From Mucilaginibacter arboris (GTDB lineage: Bacteria; Bacteroidota; Bacteroidia; Sphingobacteriales; Sphingobacteriaceae): a DNA stretch of 64,000 nucleotides. The stretch is from positions 1 to 64,000 of the forward strand of contig NZ_WPIK01000013.1 of assembly GCF_009754915.1 (NCBI RefSeq). The letters are read 5' to 3'. The translations under genes were made by a program, and so were the position numbers. Below are positions 53,501-63,013 of this stretch, in pieces (position 1 is the stretch's first letter; each line of letters starts with the position of its first letter). The notes below the pieces were generated by a model. It did not search any database, was not told where the DNA came from, and saw only the letters and a list, made by a program, of their open reading frames with translations.

Positions 53501-55726
53501 TTAGTATTTGTATTTCAAAAAGGTATCTATCTGATGGATAACCGTGTAGTTCGACAAAACGTTACTGGTGCTTGGGACTAAATTGGCAACCCCTCCTGTG
53601 GCATCTGTTATTTGCATACTTCCTAAACTATTAGCTACAGTAAATGTGGCAGGATCACCTGTTGAAGTAGTTAATAGTGTTGGAAAAATACCTGATTTCT
53701 TTCCGTCAGGAGCAACGGTTGTTTTGTTTAAGATATGATATTGAATAAACCTTGAAACCAAATCTTTATCAGCCTGACTTGTTGGATTGTACTGCGGATT
53801 TTTATTACCTGCCGTAGTAGTACCGTTATTTGGCAGCCAACCTTTATTTATCGCATCCTGTATTGCTGTGTTTGTTGGTATAAATATGGTATAATTTACA
53901 CCGGTTTGAATCCCGTTGATGGATTGTGTACTTGCAGTATATAACGGGCAGTTTATAAGGTACTGGTAGAAACTGTAAAAAGGATCAGTAGATTTTGCAG
54001 CATATTTAGCAATGTGAAAACCTACATTATTATTAGTATAAATTAAAGCGTCTCCGTTTAAATAATATACCGGTCCGTTGCTGGTCGTTCTTGAACTTGT
54101 AACTTTAATGGATTGTTTATTTGGATCAGTATTATCCGTATTTCCTGAAGCTTGTACGCTGTTGTTACTATACTTGATATATTCACCTCCATAAGTTTCT
54201 ACTATACCTGAACCAGAAAGATTATTTAATTCTCCGTTAGGTGTAAGGACAACATGTGTGTTTAAAATCCTTAGAAGCATATTTTGTGCTGTACTTCCTA
54301 TAACAGTGGTTGTTGTACCAGGTGCTGTATAAGTGAAAGCGCTTGATGCTGTACTATAATCAAATCCATAAGATCTTAAAGTAGCGTCGGACAGCATAAA
54401 TAAGGTAACTTTAATACTTGGGTTGATAATGATATACTTTAAACTCAAGTCTAAAGCCCTTGTCATCAAGCTATAATTCGGGTCGAGATAGGGCCTTGCA
54501 TAAACAGAATTAAATACATTCGCTAATTGTACTTTATTAGAACCATAGAAAATACCATTACTGCAAACTTTTTTATCAATAATATCTGTGCTCGCATTAA
54601 ATCGTGCCGGCTCGCCCTGAACATTATTTGTAGTACTGAATTTACTTGGCCACACCGTTGTTTGCCACATGTGTGCATTCAGTAAATCTGTTATAATACT
54701 GATGGGCAGCTTATCAATGGATTTATAATTTTCCAGAATTACCTCAGTCATATAAGTATTAAAAGCTGTATTATTTGGAACAATCAAACTATAACCGTCA
54801 GACTGACCGTCATTATCCTGAAGCTTTACATAGTTTTCATTGTTAGGAGAAAAGCCTAATGTTGGTGAATAGGTCTTTATATCTACCTGATTAGTAGTAC
54901 CGGTACGGACCTGATAAACATGAGTAGCATCTGTACTTGGAACATAACTTACCATGTACTTTTCATATAGCTGCTGAAACGCACTATAATTTGTATTGGA
55001 AGACAAATATTGTTCAAGGCTTGGCAGGGGCGTTACCACTCGGTTAACTTCATGGATTACCCCGTTTTCAGCTACAATATTTTTGTTGACAACCGCTCCG
55101 GCATCAACATTAAAACCTGTGTAAGCCGAATTTGGATAAAAATAATTATAATCTGTAGCGGTTAAACCTCTTGCAGCCATGAAACTGCTGTAGAAATAAG
55201 GAATATATTTATTGTTATTATCTCCCGCTACATAGCTGCCATTTCGGTTAGAGGATAAAGCATAACCTGTAGGCGAACTTGCACTGGCATAAACGCCATC
55301 ATAATAAGCTGTCCTTCTTTTAAAAGCACTATTTGCTACCCAGCCTGCTGAAGATTGAAAATCAGCAATATGATCCGTTTGGAAAGCATTATAAACTAAA
55401 GAATAGGTAACAATTTTTCTCATTGTAACACTATCTATCTGACCAACATTTTGAATATTATGATCTGTAAAATACTGCTTAAAGGCATCATCGTTTGGTG
55501 CAAAAAACGTCCAATAACCTGCGCTGCTTAAATTATTTTTATAACCGGATTTATCTATACAAGCTAACAAATTTGTAAAGTTGCCCCTCGCCTGCAATTG
55601 CTGATAGATGGCAGGTGCAAGATTATCCGGCCGCCCGTAAAAATCATCAAATGCTTTTTTGCGACAAGCGGACATGATTAACAACAAGGACAAGAAAACC
55701 AATAAACGATGTATATATCTATTCAT
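53501..55726 (-). CDS. Large FAS1 (fasciclin)-domain lipoprotein
   Basis: 741 aa. The lipoprotein signal ends in LIMSACRKK. Up to four FAS1-like segments can be seen: WTFFAPNDDAFKQYFTDHN (about residue 70), YSLIVPNNTAFNTYMTEVI (about 315), VTLFMLSDATLRSYGFDYS (about 445) and YTIFIPTNTAIQDAINKGW (about 625), each followed later by a hydrophobic VIHxI-type strand such as NGVIHEVNRVV. It is the first gene of the operon, so probably the most highly expressed. It is likely surface-exposed, with an adhesive or binding role. Confidence 0.83.
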   Translation of the reverse strand: MNRYIHRLLVFLSLLLIMSACRKKAFDDFYGRPDNLAPAIYQQLQARGNFTNLLACIDKSGYKNNLSSAGYWTFFAPNDDAFKQYFTDHNIQNVGQIDSVTMRKIVTYSLVYNAFQTDHIADFQSSAGWVANSAFKRRTAYYDGVYASASSPTGYALSSNRNGSYVAGDNNNKYIPYFYSSFMAARGLTATDYNYFYPNSAYTGFNVDAGAVVNKNIVAENGVIHEVNRVVTPLPSLEQYLSSNTNYSAFQQLYEKYMVSYVPSTDATHVYQVRTGTTNQVDIKTYSPTLGFSPNNENYVKLQDNDGQSDGYSLIVPNNTAFNTYMTEVILENYKSIDKLPISIITDLLNAHMWQTTVWPSKFSTTNNVQGEPARFNASTDIIDKKVCSNGIFYGSNKVQLANVFNSVYARPYLDPNYSLMTRALDLSLKYIIINPSIKVTLFMLSDATLRSYGFDYSTASSAFTYTAPGTTTTVIGSTAQNMLLRILNTHVVLTPNGELNNLSGSGIVETYGGEYIKYSNNSVQASGNTDNTDPNKQSIKVTSSRTTSNGPVYYLNGDALIYTNNNVGFHIAKYAAKSTDPFYSFYQYLINCPLYTASTQSINGIQTGVNYTIFIPTNTAIQDAINKGWLPNNGTTTAGNKNPQYNPTSQADKDLVSRFIQYHILNKTTVAPDGKKSGIFPTLLTTSTGDPATFTVANSLGSMQITDATGGVANLVPSTSNVLSNYTVIHQIDTFLKYKY

Positions 55727-56484
55727 AGCTTTTAGTAAAATAGGATAACAGAATTTAGAAACAATTATGTATTAACAATCAGCATTAGACACGGTATTAG
55801 CGTCCTTAAAAAAGACCTTGCAACTTTTATTGGAAAAGCTACATGCTTATTATAAGTTAGTTATTACGACTTAAATAGTGCCCAAGTCTGGTATTTTGTC
55901 TATGTTTTTATAGTTTGGCTTTTACTTGGTCAGTTAAAAGCTTTGATTTTTAAAAAAACGTGTTAATTAATTATAACAGACAAACAATAGGTTTATTTGG
56001 TAAAAAATGTAAAATTATAATTCATATATGAATAAATTTATTTGATGAATATGAGCTTGTAATAAAAGTAAAGTATGTAAATAATTGGTTTATGTTACGA
56101 ACATACCAGAACACAAATAATCCTGCAACCTGTAGTGTCCTGCCTATAATTGCAATAGGTTGTATAAAATATACAGGCTTCTTTTTTTGTTAAAAAATAC
56201 AAGTATTTATTATGATATTATCATCAATACTTTTAAATGGTTAAATTTTCAGCAAAATTTTAAACAAAAAATATGTAAAAACAATAATTTCTTTTTTACA
56301 TATTTTTCCTGGCTTTTTAAGGCCACTTTTAATTTCTGCAACTATTTTTCCATGCTTCTTTTATCGGGTAAAAATTTTAATCCTTGGTTTTACAAAACTA
56401 ATAGTAATGCAAATTTTATGTTGCTAAAAGAAGTATTGGCTTTTTATACAGGAGTTTAAACAGGTTTTGTTACAAAGCACGGAG
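55727..56484. other. Gene-free region between the SusCD operon and the pectin operon
   Basis: 758 bp, AT-rich, with no supported gene. It must hold the promoter of the SusCD/fasciclin operon on the minus strand; no box can be assigned with confidence. A motif copy followed by GGGTAAAAATTTT is at 56352-56365 (minus) and a variant at 56421. A 99-aa open frame here (56160-56459) looks non-coding. Confidence 0.55.
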
Positions 56485-57708
56485 TTATTCAGCTTTTTTG
56501 ATTTCTACCGCATAAACACCTTCATTTCCTTCAAAGTTTGCCCGGAAAATAATCCACTTTTCATCCGGAGAAAAATGCACGTTTGGCTCCAGATGATAGT
56601 TGTGATTTTTCATGTTCACCAGTTTTTCTGATTTAAAGTGATCGCCTTCCGGTTTAAATAAATAAATCCATTCACCATTTTTAGCTTTTGCAACCTGGCC
56701 CGGATCGCCCCCATCTCCAGCAAAAGTCTTTTCATCCCGTGTAACATTAAAATGGATCGACCATTCGTCGCGTGTCATCTGGTAAACTTTGTCTTCTTTG
56801 CCAGTTTTCATGTTGATGCCAGCTACAAAAAAAGTTTGGCCTTTGGGTTTTTGTAAATCAAACCATTCATGTTCTCCGCTTTCGCCAAAAAATTCGTGCC
56901 CTGCAATTTCGTTCACCATGCTTCTTTTATGCATCAATTTTGTTTGGCCGGTTTTAATGTTGATGTTCCAAATCCGGTCAACTTTTTCCCACGGTCCTTC
57001 ATGGCAATAAGAAAGAATATCAGGGTCTGTTGGCGAAAAAAGCAAATGGTTTGTCCACTCGTTTTCCTGGTGGATTTGCTTTAACTGCTTGGTTTTTATG
57101 TTGATAACATAAAGTGTATGTTGAATGTGCGCTTCATAAATCTTCTGGAAATAATCCCTTTTCTCCGGAAAATTTTTCAAAATCTCACGCTCCTGCTCAC
57201 CAGTAGCTTTAACGCAAGCTAAATAAGTTCCATCAGCGTTTACCGTTCCCACACGTCCTTTAAAACTTGGATCGAAAGCATAGATGAAACGTGTTTGTTT
57301 GGTGTCTATATTTACTGCGAAAACACTATCTCCACTTTGGTAAAAAGCTTCCCTTGTTTTTGGGCAAACCATTTCTCCGCCTACTTTAGTACGATTAGTT
57401 AATTGTTCTGTAGCAAAAGTTTTAAGATTTACTGAAAACAATTGATTTCCATTAGCTGTGCTTCCCGAAAAAACCATTTTATCGCCTTCACTTCCACGCT
57501 GTTTTACAAAGGGATAGTTGTTAAAGTAAAAGCTGCCATTGTTGCCTTCGCGGCGCACTAACTTTACAATTTTGTGCCCGGTATCTTTGTCAATCCATTC
57601 ATTTGGCATTGGTTTTTGTCCTCCGGTTTCGAGCTTTTCTTGTGCTTTGCCTTCTTTGCTTATTAAGATCGCCCACAATCCTAAAACAACAATTAGATTT
57701 CTTTTCAT
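56485..57708 (-). CDS. Oligogalacturonate lyase-like protein (PL22 family)
   Basis: 407 aa with a signal peptide (MKRNLIVVLGLWAILI). Repeated beta-propeller blades are visible: MVFSGSTANGNQLFSVNLK, TRFIYAFDPSFKGRVG, LLFSPTDPDILSYCHEGPWE and LEPNVHFSPDEKWIIFRANF. These match the seven-bladed PL22 oligogalacturonate lyases, which cut unsaturated or short pectic oligomers by beta-elimination. Export to the periplasm is unusual for Ogl enzymes but common in Bacteroidota members. It is the last gene of the pectin operon. Confidence 0.82.
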   Translation of the reverse strand: MKRNLIVVLGLWAILISKEGKAQEKLETGGQKPMPNEWIDKDTGHKIVKLVRREGNNGSFYFNNYPFVKQRGSEGDKMVFSGSTANGNQLFSVNLKTFATEQLTNRTKVGGEMVCPKTREAFYQSGDSVFAVNIDTKQTRFIYAFDPSFKGRVGTVNADGTYLACVKATGEQEREILKNFPEKRDYFQKIYEAHIQHTLYVINIKTKQLKQIHQENEWTNHLLFSPTDPDILSYCHEGPWEKVDRIWNINIKTGQTKLMHKRSMVNEIAGHEFFGESGEHEWFDLQKPKGQTFFVAGINMKTGKEDKVYQMTRDEWSIHFNVTRDEKTFAGDGGDPGQVAKAKNGEWIYLFKPEGDHFKSEKLVNMKNHNYHLEPNVHFSPDEKWIIFRANFEGNEGVYAVEIKKAE

Positions 57709-57720
57709 TTTATAATTGGT

Positions 57721-58518
57721 TTACTTATTCATTACACTTGCATAATCTGGCTGTATCTTTTCCGATGCTTCTTTTACATTGATAAAATTGGCAAGGTCAC
57801 GCAACGCAAGTACTTTGTATTGATGATCTTGCAGATACTTTAAATATTCTTCAAATAACTCTGGCGGAGTTGTAACCCAGGGATGCGCATCATCCGGAAC
57901 ACCATGAATAGTTAGCACAACAATTTTTCCATCTTTGGCTTGTTGTAAAGCATCCATAATTTGTGCTTTGTTATTAGCATAAGTTGTATAACTTGGAATT
58001 AAATATGGATGGTCCTTTTCAGGATTATACGGTCTGTTCCCTCCTGCCCTCGCAAACAAATAATCTTTATCTTTTAAAATTGGAATGGCAGAAGCTGCAA
58101 CATCATAACCCGGATAGGCAAAACTTACAAGAGGTTTGTTAATTTTGTATTGCTTAGATTTAGTTTCAATGTAAGTTAATTCATCCTCAAAATGTTGCGG
58201 ATCCAATTTGTTAACATGCGTATGATGTTGGGTATGGTTTCCAATTTCAAATCCCATTTTATCCAACTTTGAAATTTGTTCCCAGCTCATGTATTTGATT
58301 TTATCAGCAAACGGAGGATCAGAAAATTCACAAACAAAAAAAGTTGCGCCAAACTTGTACTTTTTTAATAAGGGTGCAACAAAAGTGTAGTGACTTAGAA
58401 CCGCATCGTCAAAAGTTAAAACAACCAACTTATCAGGGATTTTTTTGAGCAGGCTTTGTGCATGAGAAAAATGCATGCCAAAAAAAGCAATTATTAACAG
58501 CACCCAAATCTTTCTCAT
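57721..58518 (-). CDS. Polysaccharide deacetylase family protein (NodB domain)
   Basis: 265 aa, signal peptide (IWVLLIIAFFGMHFSHA). NodB-domain motifs are VVLTFDDAVLSHYTF (metal and catalytic Asp pair), GNHTQHHTHVN (two metal His) and SFAYPGYD. VVLTIHGVPDDAHPW holds the last conserved His. Such enzymes remove acetyl groups from sugar polymers. Here the context is rhamnogalacturonan, so acetylated pectin is the likely target. It overlaps the GH105 gene by 4 bp. Confidence 0.82.
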   Translation of the reverse strand: MRKIWVLLIIAFFGMHFSHAQSLLKKIPDKLVVLTFDDAVLSHYTFVAPLLKKYKFGATFFVCEFSDPPFADKIKYMSWEQISKLDKMGFEIGNHTQHHTHVNKLDPQHFEDELTYIETKSKQYKINKPLVSFAYPGYDVAASAIPILKDKDYLFARAGGNRPYNPEKDHPYLIPSYTTYANNKAQIMDALQQAKDGKIVVLTIHGVPDDAHPWVTTPPELFEEYLKYLQDHQYKVLALRDLANFINVKEASEKIQPDYASVMNK

Positions 58519-59777
58519 TCTGTACTATATTTATAATTGTATAAACCAGATTTTTCTAACTTTAGAATTTCTACACCTGCATCCAATAACGGCCCGGTCC
58601 CATGTTTTTCATTCAAGCCAACAGGGCGGTTATAATAATAAGTCAAATCATTTTGGATGGAAGTTCCAACGCAAATATCTTTTAACTGGCCTTTTTCGTT
58701 GATCTCTTTTTTCTTTAAACCTTCCCAGCCGCTAACAGCAATAGAAACATATCGCTTATCAATCCAACCTTTGTTAATTGCTTTTGCAATGCCATACACA
58801 AACATAGCCGTGCAGGAAGATTCGGGATAAGAATCATTTTTATCTAAAACCTGATACCACAAACCATCCGCATTCTGGTATTTGGCAATGCCTAAAATCT
58901 GTCTTTCTAATAATTCGATCAGCTTTTTTCTTTGAGGATGATTTTCTGGCAATGCATCTAAAAGCCTAACTTGTGCCAGCATTACCCAACCGTTACAACG
59001 CCCCCAATGCGCAACGCCATTTCGTTTTAAATCGCTAAAGTAAGCGTGCCAGTAAATTTCTTTTTCACTATCCCACAAATATTTATTAAAGTTGATTATC
59101 TGTTTTGCTGCGTCATCAAAATATTTTTGCGCTCCTGTTAATTTTGCAGTTTCCACTAAAAACGGAACGCTCATGTACAAATCATCCGCCCATAAAGTCA
59201 TTTTATAAGGAAAAGCGCGAACAAAAGTTCCGTCCGTGAGCCTGCTGCGTTCTTCGGTTAAATGCTTTGCTGCTTTTAGCACATAATTTTCAAACTCTGG
59301 CTGCTTATCCAAAGCATAAACTTCTGCTACACTTGCGCCCATCGCACCAAAATCATCCAGTTCCTGCATAGTAAAAAACTCGCCGAACGGATAAGTATAA
59401 TGCGGAACATCGTGCTTAAAACGCTGCTCGAAAGTTTTATAATTAGCAAAACCAAAAGCAACATGGTTAATGGCGTAATCGGTATATTTCTTCTCTTTTA
59501 AGTATTCCCCTAAATCAAGCATTGCCAAATTCAAAACACCGTTTGTATAATGCCAGCCTGCATATTTACTTGCATAATGCACTTTTACATTTTGCGGGAT
59601 TTCTGCGGAAGTTTTATAAAGCGTTTTGTTATCTTCTGATTGAAAGCCAAGTATCGTTTCGCGGATGATCTGATCTGCAACTTTGCGTACCAATACTTCG
59701 TTTTCGCTTGCTTGCTGGGCAAAAAGCAATCCGGGTAAAAAACCAAACAGCAAAATGATTAATACTAATTTTTTCAT
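58515..59777 (-). CDS. Unsaturated glucuronyl/rhamnogalacturonyl hydrolase (GH88/GH105)
   Basis: 420 aa, signal peptide (LVLIILLFGFLPGLLFAQQ). The (alpha/alpha)6 barrel shows MTLWADDLYMSVPFLVETA with the catalytic Asp, the second Asp region GAMGASVAEV, and HWGRCNGWVMLAQVRLLDAL followed by DGLWYQVLDKNDSYPESSCTAMF, all typical of GH105. It removes the unsaturated uronic acid left by pectin or rhamnogalacturonan lyases. Co-transcribed with the acetylesterase gene 18 bp upstream. Confidence 0.88.
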   Translation of the reverse strand: MKKLVLIILLFGFLPGLLFAQQASENEVLVRKVADQIIRETILGFQSEDNKTLYKTSAEIPQNVKVHYASKYAGWHYTNGVLNLAMLDLGEYLKEKKYTDYAINHVAFGFANYKTFEQRFKHDVPHYTYPFGEFFTMQELDDFGAMGASVAEVYALDKQPEFENYVLKAAKHLTEERSRLTDGTFVRAFPYKMTLWADDLYMSVPFLVETAKLTGAQKYFDDAAKQIINFNKYLWDSEKEIYWHAYFSDLKRNGVAHWGRCNGWVMLAQVRLLDALPENHPQRKKLIELLERQILGIAKYQNADGLWYQVLDKNDSYPESSCTAMFVYGIAKAINKGWIDKRYVSIAVSGWEGLKKKEINEKGQLKDICVGTSIQNDLTYYYNRPVGLNEKHGTGPLLDAGVEILKLEKSGLYNYKYSTE

Positions 59778-59795
59778 GATAAAAGAAGCATCAAA

Positions 59796-61124
59796 TTAAT
59801 TGCCATCAGGTTTAACAACTGTACTTTTCGGGCTTTCCGGCCAATGAAAATTACTAACCGGATCAGGATGCGAAGGATCGAAACCTGGAACATCTACTAA
59901 GTATTTTGCAATTCCAAGTTTATCATCTTTTATGCCCTGAATAATACATTTTGCAATTTCATAAGCACCATAAGGATTGAAGTGCGTATTATCAGCCAGT
60001 GCAGTAGTTTGTCCGGGATAAGAATTTGCCGGATAGTGCACAAATGCTTTTTTGGTCCCTTCCTCTCCCATTGCATCCCACATTTTGGTGGTCATGGCAT
60101 TCAAATCAATCAAAGCTACATTTTCCTGTTTGGCAACTTGTCGTGCAGCTTCCGGATAGTCGCCTAAAGAGTTTTCTATCTTTCCATCAGCACCAAAAGA
60201 GCGCCGGCTGGTAGAAGTTACAATTACCGGAATTCCGCCTTTTTTCTTTGCTTCTGATACAAAAAGCTTCAACCGTTCTGTATAAGATTTATACGCGCCA
60301 TCATTCGGTCCTTTTTCTTTCTGATCGTTGTGGCCGAATTCGATAAACAGGTAATCTCCTGGCTTCATCACGCTTAACACTTTTTCCAATCGTTTTGAAC
60401 CAAGAAAACTGCTTAACGCCAGGCCTGATTCTGCATGATTTGCAATGACAACTCCTGGTTTAAAAAATCGCGGGATCATTTGTCCCCACGAAGCCCAAGG
60501 CTCGTCATCCTGATTAACAACCGTAGAATTTCCTGCTAAAAAAATAGTTACCTGATCTGTAACAGGCGTAATTTCTATCGCGTCAACAGCGGGCTTTTCG
60601 TCAAACTCCAGCGTCAATTTATCATCCCAATCCAACTTGGTTAACTCGCGTGGCTTTAAACTTACCTGCTGGCCGTTATTTATTTTACGATCTTTAATGT
60701 TAACGATAAAAGTTTTGGTAACAAACTGACCAGGATTGGTGCGAACGTTTTCCAGCATTAAGCGCCGTGATTCTGCTTTAATTGTAGTGTTTGATGCTTC
60801 TTTTGCATCACCTAAAGTTACAGTTACTTTATAATTGCCTTCGGGAAGGCTGACCGAGAAGTAAAAAGGCTTGTTACTGGTTGCAAAATCGCCCTTTAAC
60901 AGGTCTTTGCCGCCACGGCTGATGATTGTAGGTTTGGTATCAAAATCGAAACCATAGCCCTGTTGCGGCGAATAAATTGCATCGGCATTAACTTTGGTAT
61001 AACCGGCAGCAGCCTGGCCAGAACCAAAATCGAACTTATAATTAACCTTTTTTTGGTTAGTGAATGCCGCAAGGTTTAAAGCCAGCAGCATAAAAAAAGC
61101 GTAATTAAAGTATTTTTTTCTCAT
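59796..61124 (-). CDS. Rhamnogalacturonan acetylesterase-like SGNH hydrolase (CE12)
   Basis: 442 aa. The signal peptide is followed by an N-terminal beta domain (about residues 25-175; YKFDFGSGQAAAGYTKVNAD) and then an SGNH esterase: FLAGNSTVVNQDDEPWASWG (nucleophile Ser), a Gly in ESGLALSSFLG, FIEFGHNDQKEKG (Asn) and DNTHFNPYGAYEI (Asp-His). This layout matches CE12 enzymes that deacetylate rhamnogalacturonan. It is first in the pectin operon. A motif shared with the rhamnose operon lies about 170 bp upstream. Confidence 0.9.
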   Translation of the reverse strand: MRKKYFNYAFFMLLALNLAAFTNQKKVNYKFDFGSGQAAAGYTKVNADAIYSPQQGYGFDFDTKPTIISRGGKDLLKGDFATSNKPFYFSVSLPEGNYKVTVTLGDAKEASNTTIKAESRRLMLENVRTNPGQFVTKTFIVNIKDRKINNGQQVSLKPRELTKLDWDDKLTLEFDEKPAVDAIEITPVTDQVTIFLAGNSTVVNQDDEPWASWGQMIPRFFKPGVVIANHAESGLALSSFLGSKRLEKVLSVMKPGDYLFIEFGHNDQKEKGPNDGAYKSYTERLKLFVSEAKKKGGIPVIVTSTSRRSFGADGKIENSLGDYPEAARQVAKQENVALIDLNAMTTKMWDAMGEEGTKKAFVHYPANSYPGQTTALADNTHFNPYGAYEIAKCIIQGIKDDKLGIAKYLVDVPGFDPSHPDPVSNFHWPESPKSTVVKPDGN

Positions 61125-61293
61125 GTTGATAAAGCAAGTCCAGTATAAGCTTTTAAAAACTGTAGCAAGTGATGATTGAATCTCAGCAAGAATTACTTAT
61201 GATCAGTATCAGCAAACCAAGCAATAAAAAGCGAACCGGTTTATAAAGGTTAATTAGTGCAGGCAAATTAGAAAGTGCCGCAAGCAATGGCAA

Positions 61294-61308
61294 CATGTAC
61301 CGTCATGG
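61294..61308 (-). promoter_or_regulatory. Candidate operator shared with the rhamnose operon
   Basis: CATGTACCGTCATGG differs at one base from 31689-31703 upstream of rhaT and has the same orientation relative to its operon. It lies about 170 bp upstream of the acetylesterase start. Confidence 0.5.
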
Positions 61309-61434
61309 TTTACCGGCTTATTGCACATATTTTAGGTTGATAAAAGAAGCATTGGCCATTTGGCACACCTTTGTTACAACCGGAACCTTTATTACAAAAG
61401 CAATTTTAAGGATTGAAGAAAAATTAAAATATAA

Positions 61435-62322
61435 TTATTCTACTGTACTGATTGCTGCAACAACAGTTTTCTTTCTTCTGGAATATAATAATCCGCCAAC
61501 TACCAACGCACTTCCGGCAATTCCATAAACCGTTATTTTCTCATGAATGACAATAACAGCCATTAAATAACCGAAAGCAGGTGTTAAAAAAAGCCACAAA
61601 CCCGCTTTTACCGAATCTTTTTGTATCAAATTGAGCCACATTGCATAGGCTACAATTGAAACAGGAACAATCAGCCAGGTAATGCTAAGGAAAAAATGCC
61701 GGTCGGGAATAATAAAATTATTGGCGCCATTTAACAATACAATCGGAATAAAAAGCAAACCGCCAATAGTAATTTGCCAGGTATTTACTTCCATTTTTTT
61801 TAGGGTGAGGCCAGAATTAGCATAATAAATACTGCCTGCTGATAAAGCAGCAATACCGGCAATCAGTGCCAGCAAACCTTGCAAAGTAGCATGACTGTTA
61901 TATAAATTTGGGACCGAAGCCAGCACTAAACCGGAAAGAGCAATAACAACTCCGGTTATTTCGGCTGATGTTAGTTTCCGTTTGTAAAATATCGCCGAAA
62001 AAAGAATTAACAGTAAAGGGTTTACGGCGGTTATCAAACTAATTAATCCGGCAGAAACATATTTTATGGCAATTAAATAACCCGACATATAAACGGTAAC
62101 GTTTAAAACACCGAGAATAAATAGTTTTTTAAATTCTGCTTTTGAGGGAAAACTGCTGCTTTTGTTTTTTAGGATGTAAGTATAACTCAGCAAGAGCACA
62201 CTTACGGTTAAAAAACGAATGAGCGTAAGCAAAAACAAATCGCATGAATGCAATGCAAATTTAGTTGCAACGGTGGCAGAAGCCCATAACAAGGCAAATA
62301 ATAATCCTTCGGCAATGTCCAT
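61435..62322 (-). CDS. EamA/DMT-family transporter
   Basis: 295 aa with about ten membrane segments and two EamA repeats (ALLWASATVATKFALHSCDLFLLTLIRFL at the start, GLLALIAGIAALSAGSIYYANSG in the second half). Drug/metabolite transporters of this type export amino acids or other small metabolites; the substrate is unknown. It lies 310 bp from the pectin operon, which is on the same strand, and probably has its own promoter. Confidence 0.85.
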   Translation of the reverse strand: MDIAEGLLFALLWASATVATKFALHSCDLFLLTLIRFLTVSVLLLSYTYILKNKSSSFPSKAEFKKLFILGVLNVTVYMSGYLIAIKYVSAGLISLITAVNPLLLILFSAIFYKRKLTSAEITGVVIALSGLVLASVPNLYNSHATLQGLLALIAGIAALSAGSIYYANSGLTLKKMEVNTWQITIGGLLFIPIVLLNGANNFIIPDRHFFLSITWLIVPVSIVAYAMWLNLIQKDSVKAGLWLFLTPAFGYLMAVIVIHEKITVYGIAGSALVVGGLLYSRRKKTVVAAISTVE

Positions 62323-62416
62323 GCTTTAAATATTTGGCAGATTAATTTGCCGCAAAGATAAAATTTCGGAAAGCTTTTGTGCTTACCAATTTTTTGCCGG
62401 TAAAAGAAGCATGGCG

Positions 62417-62971
62417 TTATTGCACTAATTGCTTTAAAATCTTTTTTCCTTTGGATTGCAGGGCTGCGCTTCCATCTTTCATTAAAAATTCTACTTCTCG
62501 GATTAATTCGTCTGCAATCCAATCATATCGGTTTCTTAGATTAAAGAGCGTTTCGCAACAAAAAACTTTTACGGCTACGGCAACTTGCGGATCAATCAGC
62601 CAATCGAAACAAGTTTCAATTACAGGTTCCAGGTTAAAAGCCCCCATTTTTGTTTTGATTGCATCAATGGCTTTTGAAGAACTTAGGTACATCAGAATTT
62701 TAGCATAATGGCGCTGGCAGCTTGGATTAGAAACTTTCGGAAAGCAAAACAATATATCCTCTAAATCCTCTAAAACCGCAGCAGGATCGGTCAACAATAA
62801 ATTTTCCAGGATCCAGGCCGCACGAAAAGCAATTTGCTTGTCTGCATCAAAAGTAAGTTCAATCAACTCTTTTATGCTGAAATCTTTTCTTTTAGCAATT
62901 GCAGTAAGTTTTAAAACTTTTGTTTTGGTTAAAGTTGCTGCAACCTGTTTTCGTAGAGTTTCAATTTGCAT
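62417..62971 (-). CDS. Hypothetical HEAT-like repeat protein
   Basis: 184 aa, entirely helical, with repeated two-helix units such as FSIKELIELTFDADKQIAFRAAWILENLL and VAVAVKVFCCETLFNLRNRY, as in HEAT-repeat proteins. No signal peptide, so probably cytosolic and involved in protein binding. Its end lies next to a motif copy (62399-62412). It is followed on the same strand by nothing within 95 bp. Confidence 0.7.
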   Translation of the reverse strand: MQIETLRKQVAATLTKTKVLKLTAIAKRKDFSIKELIELTFDADKQIAFRAAWILENLLLTDPAAVLEDLEDILFCFPKVSNPSCQRHYAKILMYLSSSKAIDAIKTKMGAFNLEPVIETCFDWLIDPQVAVAVKVFCCETLFNLRNRYDWIADELIREVEFLMKDGSAALQSKGKKILKQLVQ

Positions 62972-63013
62972 ATAAATTACAAGTTGAAATGCTGTTTTTA
63001 TCTCCTTAAAATC

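Noticed and set aside
56160-56459. 99-aa open frame in the gap before the pectin operon
   Set aside because: Extremely phenylalanine- and asparagine-rich, AT-driven, no start context, and it contains motif copies.
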